From Rahnella inusitata_A (lineage in GTDB: Bacteria; Pseudomonadota; Gammaproteobacteria; Enterobacterales; Enterobacteriaceae): 64,000 nt of DNA. Made by a program: the position numbers and the translations under genes. This document shows positions 25,799 to 34,003 of this stretch, piece after piece. The first letter of the stretch is position 1; each line of letters starts with the position of its first letter. Below the pieces are notes generated by a model. That model had not been told where the DNA came from, ran no database searches, and was given only the letters and a program-made list of their open reading frames with translations. The stretch is from positions 1 through 64,000 of the forward strand of contig NZ_CBCPJJ010000027.1 of NCBI RefSeq assembly GCF_965118895.1. The letters are read 5' to 3'.

Positions 25799-26611
25799 TT
25801 AGATTTGGGCAAAAATTCCAGACCATAAATCGTCTACAAGTTGCACTATTTTATCGGTCGCTTCTGAAGGTACAGCCCTTACTATAGCGTCAATAAGCTT
25901 TTCTTTATCCAGTTGCCTTAGTGCGTCGGTGGATTCATTCGAACTCATACTCGCGATATCATGCCCCAATAAACCCGCACCCATCCTAACGGGATCCCAG
26001 CCATAATTTTCACCCTCCACTGGCATTTCATAAAGTCGCGCATCTTCAATTGCGCCATATTCAGTGATGATCTTGTAAAGATCGGCTGCATCCTTTGCAG
26101 TGGCGTGGCCGCGATCGCGCCACGCGAAAAGTTTGAGCAAGGTAAGACCAGGCAATGAACAGAAAGGAATAACGACTGCGTTATCCAATTTGACCGGTAT
26201 AACGTAAGCAAATACCTCAGTAAATCCATCAACGGACAAAATAATCTCTCTGTCCGGAGGCCAGAAAATCTGATTTTCTTGCGCAATACCACCAAAGGGA
26301 ATGATGTCCAATTCTACATGCTGCCAGTACATCCTGTGATGACTTTTCTTATCTTCAATTGCTCCTCTGGCTGACATACTTTTCTTCAAAAGGTCAAACA
26401 ACCGCCATTCGTCAACGAAAATAGCGATGTCTATATCCCGTGTTCTGCGTCCAATGCTTTTGCCATGGACATGGTGTAGCAAAATCTCGCGAGCCGTTGC
26501 CCCGGCAATAAAAAAAGGGATCTTTTGTTCTAAACAGACCTGGCTGATCTGGGTCAACAGTGTTTCAGTAACTGAAGAGAGCGGATTCGTTAAGCTGCAG
26601 ATATTTGCCAT
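25799..26611 (-). CDS. AbiEii-like nucleotidyltransferase, candidate type IV toxin
   Basis: 270-aa protein with a polymerase-beta-type nucleotidyltransferase N-terminal half: GATAREILLHH for the GS/GA-x-x-R loop, RTRDIDIAIFV with the two catalytic aspartates, and ELDIIPFGG with the third. KLFAWRDRGHATAKDAADLYKI matches the conserved lysine/aspartate helix of AbiEii-type enzymes. AbiEii toxins block growth or phage replication, in studied cases by adding nucleotides to tRNA. The gene overlaps the upstream AbiEi-type gene by 46 bp. Both are AT-richer than the surrounding genes, suggesting transfer. The enzyme class is clear; toxicity is inferred from the pairing. Confidence 0.72.
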   Translation of the reverse strand: MANICSLTNPLSSVTETLLTQISQVCLEQKIPFFIAGATAREILLHHVHGKSIGRRTRDIDIAIFVDEWRLFDLLKKSMSARGAIEDKKSHHRMYWQHVELDIIPFGGIAQENQIFWPPDREIILSVDGFTEVFAYVIPVKLDNAVVIPFCSLPGLTLLKLFAWRDRGHATAKDAADLYKIITEYGAIEDARLYEMPVEGENYGWDPVRMGAGLLGHDIASMSSNESTDALRQLDKEKLIDAIVRAVPSEATDKIVQLVDDLWSGIFAQI

Positions 26612-27590
26612 TTATTATTCTCGCCGTTTCTTTATTTCGATCATCAACGCTCGCCAGGAGTTCTGCTATACATAACATCACTTGCGCTTTTTGATTGATG
26701 GCAAATTCATGCCCCCAAAAACTGGAAAACAATTGTAGCTTTCCATTTTTCTCTGGTCTCAAAGCCAGTTCACGACGTCGCTGCAATAACGAGTAGGGTG
26801 TGAAGATTATTCCGTTTTCCGGTATCAGATAACCCTCACTTAACTGCACAGCAGCGACTTCCCCGCTCCAGAACTCGCCAGATAACAAGCACACCTCCTG
26901 CCAGTCCTCTGGTGCGGTTAATATTATGCTCGACAGCTTTGGGCGAAGCGACGTTGCATAATCGCGAAGCCATAATATCTCAAGCTCCTCAATATTCATT
27001 AACCTACGTTCCTTATTTGCTCTGCGAAGATATTTTTGTGCCTCGAGAAAATCAAATGCCTTACTCACCATTCCCAGAGATATACCTGATTGAGCAGCAA
27101 TATCACGATAGTTTTGATTCAGCATGTCAGGACGAGTCAGCAAAACGAAAAGTAATTTCATCACGCCTTCTGCAAAGCGTGATTTTGCACTAATTGTTTT
27201 TTTCTCTACTCTGCCTTTAACAAGAATATATAAACCGGATGTCTGGATCCGGGCATTACCTGCCGTATCCAAAAAATTTAACTGATGTTTGTGACAGTAT
27301 TCTTCCAACGCAGGCGTCAACCTATTACAAATAAGTAATACAGGCATATCTTGTGTCAAGTGTGCCATACGTTCACGCAACGCGATCAATGTCTCTTTAC
27401 GATGGATCCACTTTGTCTCCAACTGGAAGCGAAACGTTTTGCCATCAGGTGTTGCTATTGTTGCCCATCCGTAAGGTTCAGACCTCCCTTGAAGAGGATT
27501 ATGTTCATATTGTAATTTGAGCCCGTCAGCGAGATTCTCAGTGACAAGTGCCAGCAATCTTTCACCGCTATTTTCGGTCATTCTGTTCAT
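26565..27590 (-). CDS. AbiEi-family regulator, candidate type IV antitoxin
   Basis: About 341 aa. A winged-helix region near the middle (MLNQNYRDIAAQSGISLGMVSKAFDFLEAQKYL) follows a domain with VLLICNRLTPALEEYCHKHQLNFLDTAGNARI, the layout of the full-length AbiEi antitoxin family (PF09952). It is followed by the nucleotidyltransferase gene with overlapping frames. Such antitoxins repress their own promoter and counter the toxin without protein contact. Start uncertain: ATGs at 27635, 27623, 27590 and 27581 all lack a clear ribosome site. I chose 27590 because the upstream part overlaps the operator-like repeats. Confidence 0.65.
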   Translation of the reverse strand: MNRMTENSGERLLALVTENLADGLKLQYEHNPLQGRSEPYGWATIATPDGKTFRFQLETKWIHRKETLIALRERMAHLTQDMPVLLICNRLTPALEEYCHKHQLNFLDTAGNARIQTSGLYILVKGRVEKKTISAKSRFAEGVMKLLFVLLTRPDMLNQNYRDIAAQSGISLGMVSKAFDFLEAQKYLRRANKERRLMNIEELEILWLRDYATSLRPKLSSIILTAPEDWQEVCLLSGEFWSGEVAAVQLSEGYLIPENGIIFTPYSLLQRRRELALRPEKNGKLQLFSSFWGHEFAINQKAQVMLCIAELLASVDDRNKETARIINGKYLQLNESALFSY

Positions 27591-27648
27591 TTTGTTCACG
27601 CCGCGTTTCAGTTCGTGATTCATGAACAAAACCATATCATGAACAAAA
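27588..27648 (-). promoter_or_regulatory. Repeated TGAACAAAA boxes at the AbiE-like promoter
   Basis: TCATGAACAAAA occurs at 27620-27631 and again at 27637-27648 (17-bp pitch). The same box occurs inverted at 27588-27600, as CGTGAACAAAATG on the minus strand. A TTGCTA...TATGGT promoter-like pair on the minus strand overlaps them. This is what an autorepressed toxin-antitoxin promoter would look like. Confidence 0.5.
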
Positions 27649-27671
27649 TGTACATAGCAAAGACACTTTGC

Positions 27672-28061
27672 TTACCCTGCCGCCGTCTCATGCAAATGCC
27701 GCCATAACAGGTTTCCCTGTGCGTCCGCCTCGAACACAACCGTTGAATATCGCAATGTTGCCGCCTGTCCCGGCAATTGCTGGCGCTCCTGATAGGTCAC
27801 CACGCCATGCTGTGCGCTCTCGGCAATTAACACAGGCTGCCCGACGTCAATTTGTAAACCGGCTTTAGCTCCACGCTGTGCGGCGAAAAATTCGCATAGT
27901 TTCTGAAAATCCAGCGGGTGACCAGTCAGTGTCACCATGGAATATGCCGGGCTAAAACGTGCCAGGAGTTCGTCACAAACGCTTTGCGGCGCCGTGGCAT
28001 CACTAAACCAACGCTGGATCAGCTCGTGGGCATCGAATACTTCTTTGATATAACGATTCAT
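27672..28061 (-). CDS. Small NTF2-like protein linked to the drug exporter
   Basis: 129-aa soluble protein with no signal. The pattern (an N-terminal helix, FSPAYSMVTLTGHPLDFQKLCEFF, and an alternating beta C-terminus ending LLWRHLHETA) resembles the NTF2/SnoaL fold of DUF4440 proteins, which bind or modify small molecules. Its ATG overlaps the stop of the MFS exporter by 4 bp, so the two are co-expressed. Function unknown; a chaperone or enzyme for the exported compound is a guess. Confidence 0.55.
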   Translation of the reverse strand: MNRYIKEVFDAHELIQRWFSDATAPQSVCDELLARFSPAYSMVTLTGHPLDFQKLCEFFAAQRGAKAGLQIDVGQPVLIAESAQHGVVTYQERQQLPGQAATLRYSTVVFEADAQGNLLWRHLHETAAG

Positions 28062-29434
28062 TTTTCTTCCTTTAGCTTGAATGCCTGAACAATCTCACGG
28101 CCAGGCAATTTCAGGCATAACATCACCGGCAACAACACGCTGACAGCGGCGATAATAAAGCTCAGCCGGTAAGCGTGCTGCGGGATATAAACCTGCAAAA
28201 CGTTAAGCATGACGCTTACGACTGTCACGCCGAGACAAAAACTGAGCTGGCGGTTGATATTCCACAGCGCACTGGCATCAGCCAACTCTTTCGGCTGGAC
28301 CTGCAGGAATGCACAACTTTGCGCAGTACTGCTGCACATACTGCTGCCAAATCCCATCAGCGAGAAAGCGATAACGGCCAGCCACGGCTGTGGTGTCAGG
28401 CTGAGCGCCGCCAGAAAACCTATACCCGTGCCCTGAATCAGGCATCCGGGAATGAATAATGCACGCGGCCCCGCGCGGTTAAACACCTTGCCGGTTACGC
28501 TGATGGCTACAAACGAGGCCAGCGACCATGGCACCATCAGCCCGCCCGCCTGCGCGGCAGAAAAATGCAGTTCCTGTTGCAGGTACAGCATGGCAATCAG
28601 ACTGATACCGGTAAAAATGCCTGGAATACACTGATAGATAAGCATAGCGGTTCGCAACAGCGGATCCTTTATCAGCTTTAACTCCAGCAGAGGTCGCGAC
28701 TGATGTAATGATTTGCGCACAAACATCGTCATCAGGATCAACCCGCAAAGCAATAAAACGACGCCCGTCGCAACATCCCATGTTTCACCGAGCAGCGTCA
28801 GTCCGGGTAATATCAATGCCAGCGCTGCTCCGGCCAGCATAAAACCTGACAGTTCAAAACGTCCGGCGGGTTCCCTAACCTCTTCATCACGTAACCAGAA
28901 AAGGGCCAGAATCCACGTCAGCATCACCAGTGGCAGGCTGACAACGAACACCCAGCGCCAGCTGAAACTGTCAACAATCATACCGCCGAACGCCGGTGAT
29001 AATGCCGGAGCCAGCAGACCGACCAGCATGATCATCGCAGAAAGTCTGGCGCGCTCATGGCTGCGAAAGAGGGCATAGGTGAGAGTCTGTCCGATTGGAA
29101 TCAGTAATCCGCCGCCCAGCCCCTGCACAATTCGCCACACGATAAGTGACATCAGGCTTCCGGCGGCGCCAGCCCCCAGTGAAGCGAGCATAAAGATGAC
29201 CAGCGAAACGATGAATATTCTGCGTGCGCCGAACCTCGCGGCAAGCCAGCGGCTGAGCGGAATAACCAGCGTCAGCCCGAGAATGTACCCGGTGCTGACC
29301 CACGCCAGCGCACTGACCGGCGCCTGGAAATGCCGCGCGATGCCGGGATACGCCACGTTGGCGATAAACATATTGATCAAATCGACAAAGAAACCGAGCA
29401 GATACACCACGGCCACGCGCGTTCGATAATTCAT
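28058..29434 (-). CDS. DHA2-family MFS multidrug exporter
   Basis: About 458 aa with around fourteen hydrophobic segments, as in EmrB-type (DHA2) proton antiporters. Motifs include WVSTGYILGLTLVIPLSRWLAARFGARR (motif A region), WRIVQGLGGGLLIPIGQT (motif B) and the antiporter motif C region LAPALSPAFGGMIVDSFSWRWVF. The frame may start at 29455; I prefer the ATG at 29434, where the first membrane helix begins. It is divergent from a LysR regulator with a palindromic operator between. Confidence 0.82.
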   Translation of the reverse strand: MNYRTRVAVVYLLGFFVDLINMFIANVAYPGIARHFQAPVSALAWVSTGYILGLTLVIPLSRWLAARFGARRIFIVSLVIFMLASLGAGAAGSLMSLIVWRIVQGLGGGLLIPIGQTLTYALFRSHERARLSAMIMLVGLLAPALSPAFGGMIVDSFSWRWVFVVSLPLVMLTWILALFWLRDEEVREPAGRFELSGFMLAGAALALILPGLTLLGETWDVATGVVLLLCGLILMTMFVRKSLHQSRPLLELKLIKDPLLRTAMLIYQCIPGIFTGISLIAMLYLQQELHFSAAQAGGLMVPWSLASFVAISVTGKVFNRAGPRALFIPGCLIQGTGIGFLAALSLTPQPWLAVIAFSLMGFGSSMCSSTAQSCAFLQVQPKELADASALWNINRQLSFCLGVTVVSVMLNVLQVYIPQHAYRLSFIIAAVSVLLPVMLCLKLPGREIVQAFKLKEEK

Positions 29435-29517
29435 ACTTATAAATTCCACTTTCATCTGTCAGGCCGGGAATGTAGCGGATAATTTTTGCGGGATATACGC
29501 ACGGCGCAGGGTTACAC

Positions 29518-29536
29518 TGTCAAAATTATTTTGACA
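29518..29536. promoter_or_regulatory. 19-bp perfect palindrome, LysR operator candidate
   Basis: TGTCAAAAT-T-ATTTTGACA has 9-bp perfect arms around one central base. It lies in the divergent promoter, 15 bp before the regulator ATG, where it can control both genes. Confidence 0.65.
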
Positions 29537-29551
29537 ATCAGGTGCACGACA

Positions 29552-30466
29552 ATGTTGAATTTGCAACGACTGGAGATTTTTGTCGCCGTCGCTACAGCAG
29601 GAAGTTTCACCGGTGCGGCTGCGTCACTGGGGCTCACTAAAGCGGTGGTGAGTTTCAATGTGAAATTGCTGGAAAGTGAAACGGGCGTTTCGCTGCTCAC
29701 CCGCAGCACGCGGCGAGTAGCGCTGACCGAAGCCGGTGAGCGCTTCTTTCAGCGCTGTCAGTTGTTGTTACAGGAAGCCGAAGCCGTGCTCGACGACGTG
29801 CGTCGCGATCACTGCGGCCTGAGCGGTCAGTTACGCATCACCAGTACATCAGAGTATGGCGCGCGGGTGGTCGTACCGGCGCTGTCGGCTTTTGCCGCAT
29901 TGCATCCGCAACTGCGGGTCCAGCATGTTGCCTCTTCTCATCATGATGATCTGATCAGCGGACGGTTTGATCTGGCTGTCCGCCTGGGACATCTGGAGGA
30001 TTCAAACCATCACGCCGCCACGCTCGGCCAGTTTGGTATTTTGCCGGTCGCCTCACCCGCCTTTCTCCGGCAAGCAGGAACGATCGCCACGCCCAAAAGA
30101 CTGGCGCAGTTGAAATGGATTGCCCACAGTCGCCTTCCTCTGCCGATGAGCTGGAAGATAACCGACAATCAGGGCGCTACCCTCCCCTTTCGGGTCGATA
30201 CGCCACCGGTCATTGCCGCTGACAGCGCCTGCGCGTTGCTCGCTTTTGCGCTGCATGATACCGGTGTCGCGCTGCTGCCGGACTGGCTGGTACAGCCGGA
30301 AATCGACGCCGGTCGCTTGTGCCATTTGCTACCCGATCACCATTTTCCGCCCCAGGGTATTTTTGCGCTCTACCCCAATACCCGCCACGTGCCGGAAAAG
30401 GTGCGACGGTTTATTGATTTTTTGCGAGAGAGGATGGCGGACTCAACCACTCCGGCTAAGATTTAA
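29552..30466 (+). CDS. LysR-family regulator of the exporter operon
   Basis: 304 aa. The HTH reads GSFTGAAASLGLTKAVVSFNVKLLE, followed by SLLTRSTRRVALTEAGERF. The effector domain begins GQLRITSTSEYGARVVVPAL. The subfamily resembles regulators of efflux or oxidoreductase genes that sit divergent to their targets. The frame extends upstream over the palindrome; the ATG at 29552 is the family start. Confidence 0.85.
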   Translation: MLNLQRLEIFVAVATAGSFTGAAASLGLTKAVVSFNVKLLESETGVSLLTRSTRRVALTEAGERFFQRCQLLLQEAEAVLDDVRRDHCGLSGQLRITSTSEYGARVVVPALSAFAALHPQLRVQHVASSHHDDLISGRFDLAVRLGHLEDSNHHAATLGQFGILPVASPAFLRQAGTIATPKRLAQLKWIAHSRLPLPMSWKITDNQGATLPFRVDTPPVIAADSACALLAFALHDTGVALLPDWLVQPEIDAGRLCHLLPDHHFPPQGIFALYPNTRHVPEKVRRFIDFLRERMADSTTPAKI

Positions 30467-30494
30467 CTCAGGTAACAGGAGGAAAACGTTCATT

Positions 30495-31022
30495 ATGATC
30501 ATTGAGACATCCCGGCTATTGCTTCGTCCGGTTGCGGACACTGACGTTCATTCACTCTTTGCTATCTACGGCGATCCGCAGACCAATGAGTTTAATCCGC
30601 GTGGTCCTTATCCGAACCTGGAATTCGCGCGAGACAAGCTCAGCGGCTGGTTGCCGGAATGGCCAACTTACGGCCACGGGCACTGGGCGGTTGCGTTGCA
30701 CAGTCATCCGGAGGAAATCATTGGGTTTGGCGGGCTGAGTGTCCGCGAAGGTTACGATAATCACCGGGTATTTCTCGGCTACCGGCTGGCGAAAGCAGTC
30801 TGGGGAAAGGGATTTGCGACTGAATTTGCCAGCGCGGCGCTCAATGCGGGCTTTGAACGGTTGGGGCTGGCGCAGATTTCAGCCACCGTGCGCGAAAATC
30901 ATCTGGCCTCACAGCGCGTTCTGGAGAAAATCGGAATGCAAAAGGTCGGTTTTCAGGGCGATCCGGTTCACGGCGTTGGCAGTTATCTTTACCGGCAAAC
31001 TGACAGAAGAGCTTACCGGTAA
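30495..31022 (+). CDS. GNAT acetyltransferase, RimJ/RimL type
   Basis: 175 aa. The N-terminus IETSRLLLRPVADTD is typical of RimJ/RimL-like acetyltransferases. GYRLAKAVWGKGFATEFA is the acetyl-CoA binding motif A, and NHLASQRVLEKIGM the C-terminal motif B. The acceptor could be a protein N-terminus, an amino group of a drug or a metabolite. CAGGAGG lies upstream of the ATG. It follows the LysR gene by 28 bp and may be co-transcribed. The longer overlapping frame to 30213 is rejected. Confidence 0.8.
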   Translation: MIIETSRLLLRPVADTDVHSLFAIYGDPQTNEFNPRGPYPNLEFARDKLSGWLPEWPTYGHGHWAVALHSHPEEIIGFGGLSVREGYDNHRVFLGYRLAKAVWGKGFATEFASAALNAGFERLGLAQISATVRENHLASQRVLEKIGMQKVGFQGDPVHGVGSYLYRQTDRRAYR

Positions 31023-31029
31023 AGCGCAT

Positions 31030-31200
31030 TTACTCGCAAGAAACCAGCGCCCGGACACACCCGGAAAAGATCAGCGACAGATTGCGCGAAATCTTCTCCA
31101 CGGGCCAGTTCCACCACGCGATGGCGGCCTCGCACACTGAGTCATCATTAAGAGTAATAGCGCCCTGCGTATTTAGGAGGATAATCACCGCCATTCGATT
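31030..31200 (-). pseudogene. Remnant of a xenobiotic (CatB/Vat-like) acetyltransferase
   Basis: The minus strand encodes LNDDSVCEAAIAWWNWPVEKI followed by NLSLIFSG, stopping at 31030-31032. This is the C-terminal signature of left-handed beta-helix xenobiotic acetyltransferases (WWDWP-EKI type). Just upstream in another frame is GGDYPPKYAGRYYS, the expected preceding GG-PAK-I--RYS segment, so a frameshift separates the two pieces. No N-terminal domain or hexapeptide repeats remain, since tehB begins at 31223. It is a decayed end left after deletion. Confidence 0.6.
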
Positions 31201-31222
31201 CAACTTGTGAGGAAAACAGGGA

Positions 31223-31822
31223 ATGACACAGCAGCCCGCGTCAGAAGATTACTACGCCGAAAAATACGGCCTGTCCCGCACCCATTCAGAAATCATCAAC
31301 GCAGCCAACTCTGTTCAGCCCGGAAAGGCGCTGGATCTTGGATGTGGAAGCGGACGAAATTCGCTGTATCTGAATCTTAAAGGGTTTGATGTGACGGGCT
31401 GGGATAACAATCCGCTCAGCGTTGCCAAAGTGAAGGAGATTATTGCGGCAGAGTCCCTGCACAATATTGACATCAGCGAGCAGGATCTTAACGCGCACCG
31501 TTTCAGCGGCGACTATGATTTCATCTTTTCTACCGTAGTGATGATGTTTCTCGAGCGCAACAGCATCCCGCATATTATCGAAGACATGCACGCCGCAACA
31601 AAAACCGGCGGTTATAATCTGATCGTCGCGGCTATGGATAGCCCGGATTATCCTTGTCCGCTGCCCTTCCCATTCACCTTCAAACCGGAAGAACTGCGTG
31701 ACTACTATCGCGGATGGGAAATCGTGAAATACAATGAAGATGTCGGCGAATTGCATAAACGCGATCAAAACGGCAACCGTTACAAGCTGAGATTTGCGAC
31801 GCTTTTAGCGAAGAAAATTTAA
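31223..31822 (+). CDS. tehB: Tellurite-resistance methyltransferase TehB
   Basis: 199-aa SAM-dependent methyltransferase. Motif I reads LDLGCGSGRNSLYL, and YYAEKYGLSRTHSEI plus FIFSTVVMMFLE are typical of TehB. It methylates or detoxifies tellurite and similar oxyanions in the cytosol. The usual partner TehA is not adjacent. GAGGAAAACAGGG precedes the ATG. The window holds a second tellurite-linked locus (ter), but the two are 26 kb apart. Confidence 0.88.
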   Translation: MTQQPASEDYYAEKYGLSRTHSEIINAANSVQPGKALDLGCGSGRNSLYLNLKGFDVTGWDNNPLSVAKVKEIIAAESLHNIDISEQDLNAHRFSGDYDFIFSTVVMMFLERNSIPHIIEDMHAATKTGGYNLIVAAMDSPDYPCPLPFPFTFKPEELRDYYRGWEIVKYNEDVGELHKRDQNGNRYKLRFATLLAKKI

Positions 31823-31830
31823 CGTTTACA

Positions 31831-31863
31831 GGGCTGACGACATCTCCGTCAGCCCGCTGTTTT
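31831..31863 (+). terminator. Terminator of tehB
   Basis: GGGCTGACG (31831-31839) pairs perfectly with CGTCAGCCC (31847-31855), then GCTGTTTT follows. The 300 bp to the next gene hold no further gene that I can support. Confidence 0.75.
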
Positions 31864-32122
31864 CCAGTCAAATATTCCCCCTCTGCATTACCTGGCAAAC
31901 CCGGTCACTCTTTGCAGGCAAAATCATGGGTGCGGTTGCGTCATCATTCTTGCCAGAATGTTGGCGGGGTGTGATAATACGGCGCTTCACCTCAGATAAA
32001 ACCAAATAAAATCAGATTGTTAAGGGTTTGGTGACCATGTTCATCCCTCGTAAAAAGGGCGTCTGAGCATCGTTTAATTTTTTATTTTTCAATGCCGGCA
32101 GCGGCAGCATTCAGAGAGTCGT

Positions 32123-32485
32123 ATGAACTGGGACATCATGAAGTGGTTAATTGGTATTTATCTGGGGTGTTTTTTAGGCCTGCTCAAAATGGCGTATTCA
32201 GACCCTAAATTTTACCTTGAATATATTGATAGGAAATTCAGTTATGTTTGTTATACCTGCCTGATTGCCTTTAGCGCCTTCTGGTGCGGCTTGTATGTTG
32301 CCCGAGGTTACGTCATTGATAATATTGATTTAATCTCAGAACAACTCACATTAATTGATAAAGAATATAATTATCTCACCTCCTATCTGCTCACTATTAT
32401 CATTGGTGCGGGGATATCTTTTGCTGCCAGCATTCTCTTTATTGATATTGCCCGCAAAAAAATTGCCACGTCCGCGTCGGCATAA
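32123..32485 (+). CDS. Small inner-membrane protein of unknown function
   Basis: 120 aa with three hydrophobic segments (about 8-24, 40-60 and 88-108) and a short charged middle part (ISEQLTLIDKEYN). It has no family I recognise. AGAGAG precedes the ATG. AT-rich codon use sets it apart from its neighbours. It has its own upstream spacer of 300 bp and a strong terminator, so it is a single-gene unit. Length, hydrophobic pattern and the terminator support it being real. Confidence 0.55.
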   Translation: MNWDIMKWLIGIYLGCFLGLLKMAYSDPKFYLEYIDRKFSYVCYTCLIAFSAFWCGLYVARGYVIDNIDLISEQLTLIDKEYNYLTSYLLTIIIGAGISFAASILFIDIARKKIATSASA

Positions 32486-32505
32486 AACATCGCATTTTAA
32501 GAATA

Positions 32506-32530
32506 CAGGGAGCCTAAGGCTCCCTGTTTC
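32506..32530. terminator. Terminator between the membrane protein and convergent patD
   Basis: ACAGGGAGCC (32506-32515 region) and GGCTCCCTGT form a 10-bp perfect stem with loop TAA, followed by TTCATTTC. The T-run is short. Confidence 0.7.
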
Positions 32531-32565
32531 ATTTCAAAGAATGATGTGTAGAAACAGCGCTCTGA

Positions 32566-33987
32566 TTACGTGTGCTTAAACATCACATGGCGGATTGCGG
32601 TGTAATCCTCCAGCCCGTACATCGACATATCTTTTCCGTAGCCGGATTGTTTTTGGCCGCCGTGCGGCATTTCACTGACCAGCATGAAGTGCGTATTGAC
32701 CCAGGTGCAGCCGTATTGCAGGCGGGCACTGAGACGGTGCGCACGGCCAATATTCTGCGTCCAGACAGAGGATGCCAGCCCGTAGTTTGATTCATTCGCC
32801 CAGGTCAGAACCTGTTCTTCGGTATCGAACTCCGTCACGCTGACTACCGGACCAAACACTTCGCGCTGTACGATTTCATCCTCCTGACGCGCACCGGCAA
32901 GTAACGTCGGCTGGAAATAATAGCCCTCGCCGCTGACGCGCTCCCCGCCCGTGACAACCTGAATATGTGCGCGCTCTTTTGCCCGGCGCACAAATCCCTC
33001 GACCCGCTCCAGATGTGCAGCCGAAACCAGCGGGCCCATTTCACTGGTTTCACCGGTGCCGAGTTTAATTGTGGATACAGCTTCGCCCAGCGCCGTGACC
33101 AAACGTGCATAAACGCCTTTTTGCGCGTAGATACGGCAGGCGGCGGTGCAGTCTTGTCCGGCGTTGTAGAAACCGAAGGTGCGCACCCCTTCGACTACCT
33201 GAGCGATATCCGCATCATCGAAAACAATCACCGGTGCTTTGCCGCCCAGCTCCATGTGCGTGCGCTTGATACCGCTGGTGGCTTGCGCGACAATTTTCTC
33301 ACCGGTGGCTACGGAACCGGTCAAGGAAATCATTCGCACTTTATCGTGATGCGTCAGCGCATTACCGACGGTTTTTCCGTCGCCAAACAGCACATTAAGC
33401 ACACCTGCCGGAAAGAGATCGCGCGCCAGTTCACCGAGCTTCAGCGCAGTCAGTGGCGTGATTTCTGAAGGTTTGATCACCACGCAGTTACCCGCCGCCA
33501 GCGCCGGGGCGATTTTCCACGCGGCCATCATCAGAGGATAATTCCACGGCGCAATAGAGGCCACCACGCCGAGCGGATCGCGGCGCACCATCGACGTATG
33601 TCCGGCGAGATATTCCCCGCCCGCTAATCCATTCAGACAACGGCTGGCGCCCGCAAAGAAGCGGAAGACATCCACCACCGCCGGCAGCTCATCATTAAGT
33701 GCCAGATGATAAGGTTTGCCGCAGTTGAGCGATTCCAGTTTGGCCAACGCTTCGGCGTTTTCTTCGATGCGATCCGCCAGCGCCAGCAGCAGCTCGGCGC
33801 GGGTTTTCGGCGTGGTCTGGCCCCATTCGGTAAAGGCGTTATGCGCCAGATCGACGGTCTGCGTGGTTTGTTTTTCACTGGCCTGCGCCAGACGTACTAT
33901 TTCCTGCCCCGTATGCGGGTTGAAAACCGGTAATGACGCGCCTTCACCGGCAACCAGCTCACCATTGATCAACATGTTCGTTTGCAT
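32566..33987 (-). CDS. patD: Gamma-aminobutyraldehyde dehydrogenase PatD
   Basis: 473 aa, close to the E. coli PatD (YdcW) length. It oxidises 4-aminobutanal from putrescine to GABA with NAD+. The catalytic Glu is in MELGGKAPVIV and the catalytic Cys in YNAGQDCTAACR. FFAGASRCLNGLAGGEYL-type text is typical of this subfamily. The ATG at 33987 follows AAGGAAAAACTG, which excludes the longer frame. It is last in the ydcSTUV-patD locus, as in E. coli. Confidence 0.92.
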   Translation of the reverse strand: MQTNMLINGELVAGEGASLPVFNPHTGQEIVRLAQASEKQTTQTVDLAHNAFTEWGQTTPKTRAELLLALADRIEENAEALAKLESLNCGKPYHLALNDELPAVVDVFRFFAGASRCLNGLAGGEYLAGHTSMVRRDPLGVVASIAPWNYPLMMAAWKIAPALAAGNCVVIKPSEITPLTALKLGELARDLFPAGVLNVLFGDGKTVGNALTHHDKVRMISLTGSVATGEKIVAQATSGIKRTHMELGGKAPVIVFDDADIAQVVEGVRTFGFYNAGQDCTAACRIYAQKGVYARLVTALGEAVSTIKLGTGETSEMGPLVSAAHLERVEGFVRRAKERAHIQVVTGGERVSGEGYYFQPTLLAGARQEDEIVQREVFGPVVSVTEFDTEEQVLTWANESNYGLASSVWTQNIGRAHRLSARLQYGCTWVNTHFMLVSEMPHGGQKQSGYGKDMSMYGLEDYTAIRHVMFKHT

Positions 33988-34003
33988 CAGTTTTTCCTTA
34001 TTA

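Noticed and set aside
32038..32067. Nine-codon upstream ORF before the small membrane protein
   Set aside because: No Shine-Dalgarno sequence and no conserved features; probably chance.
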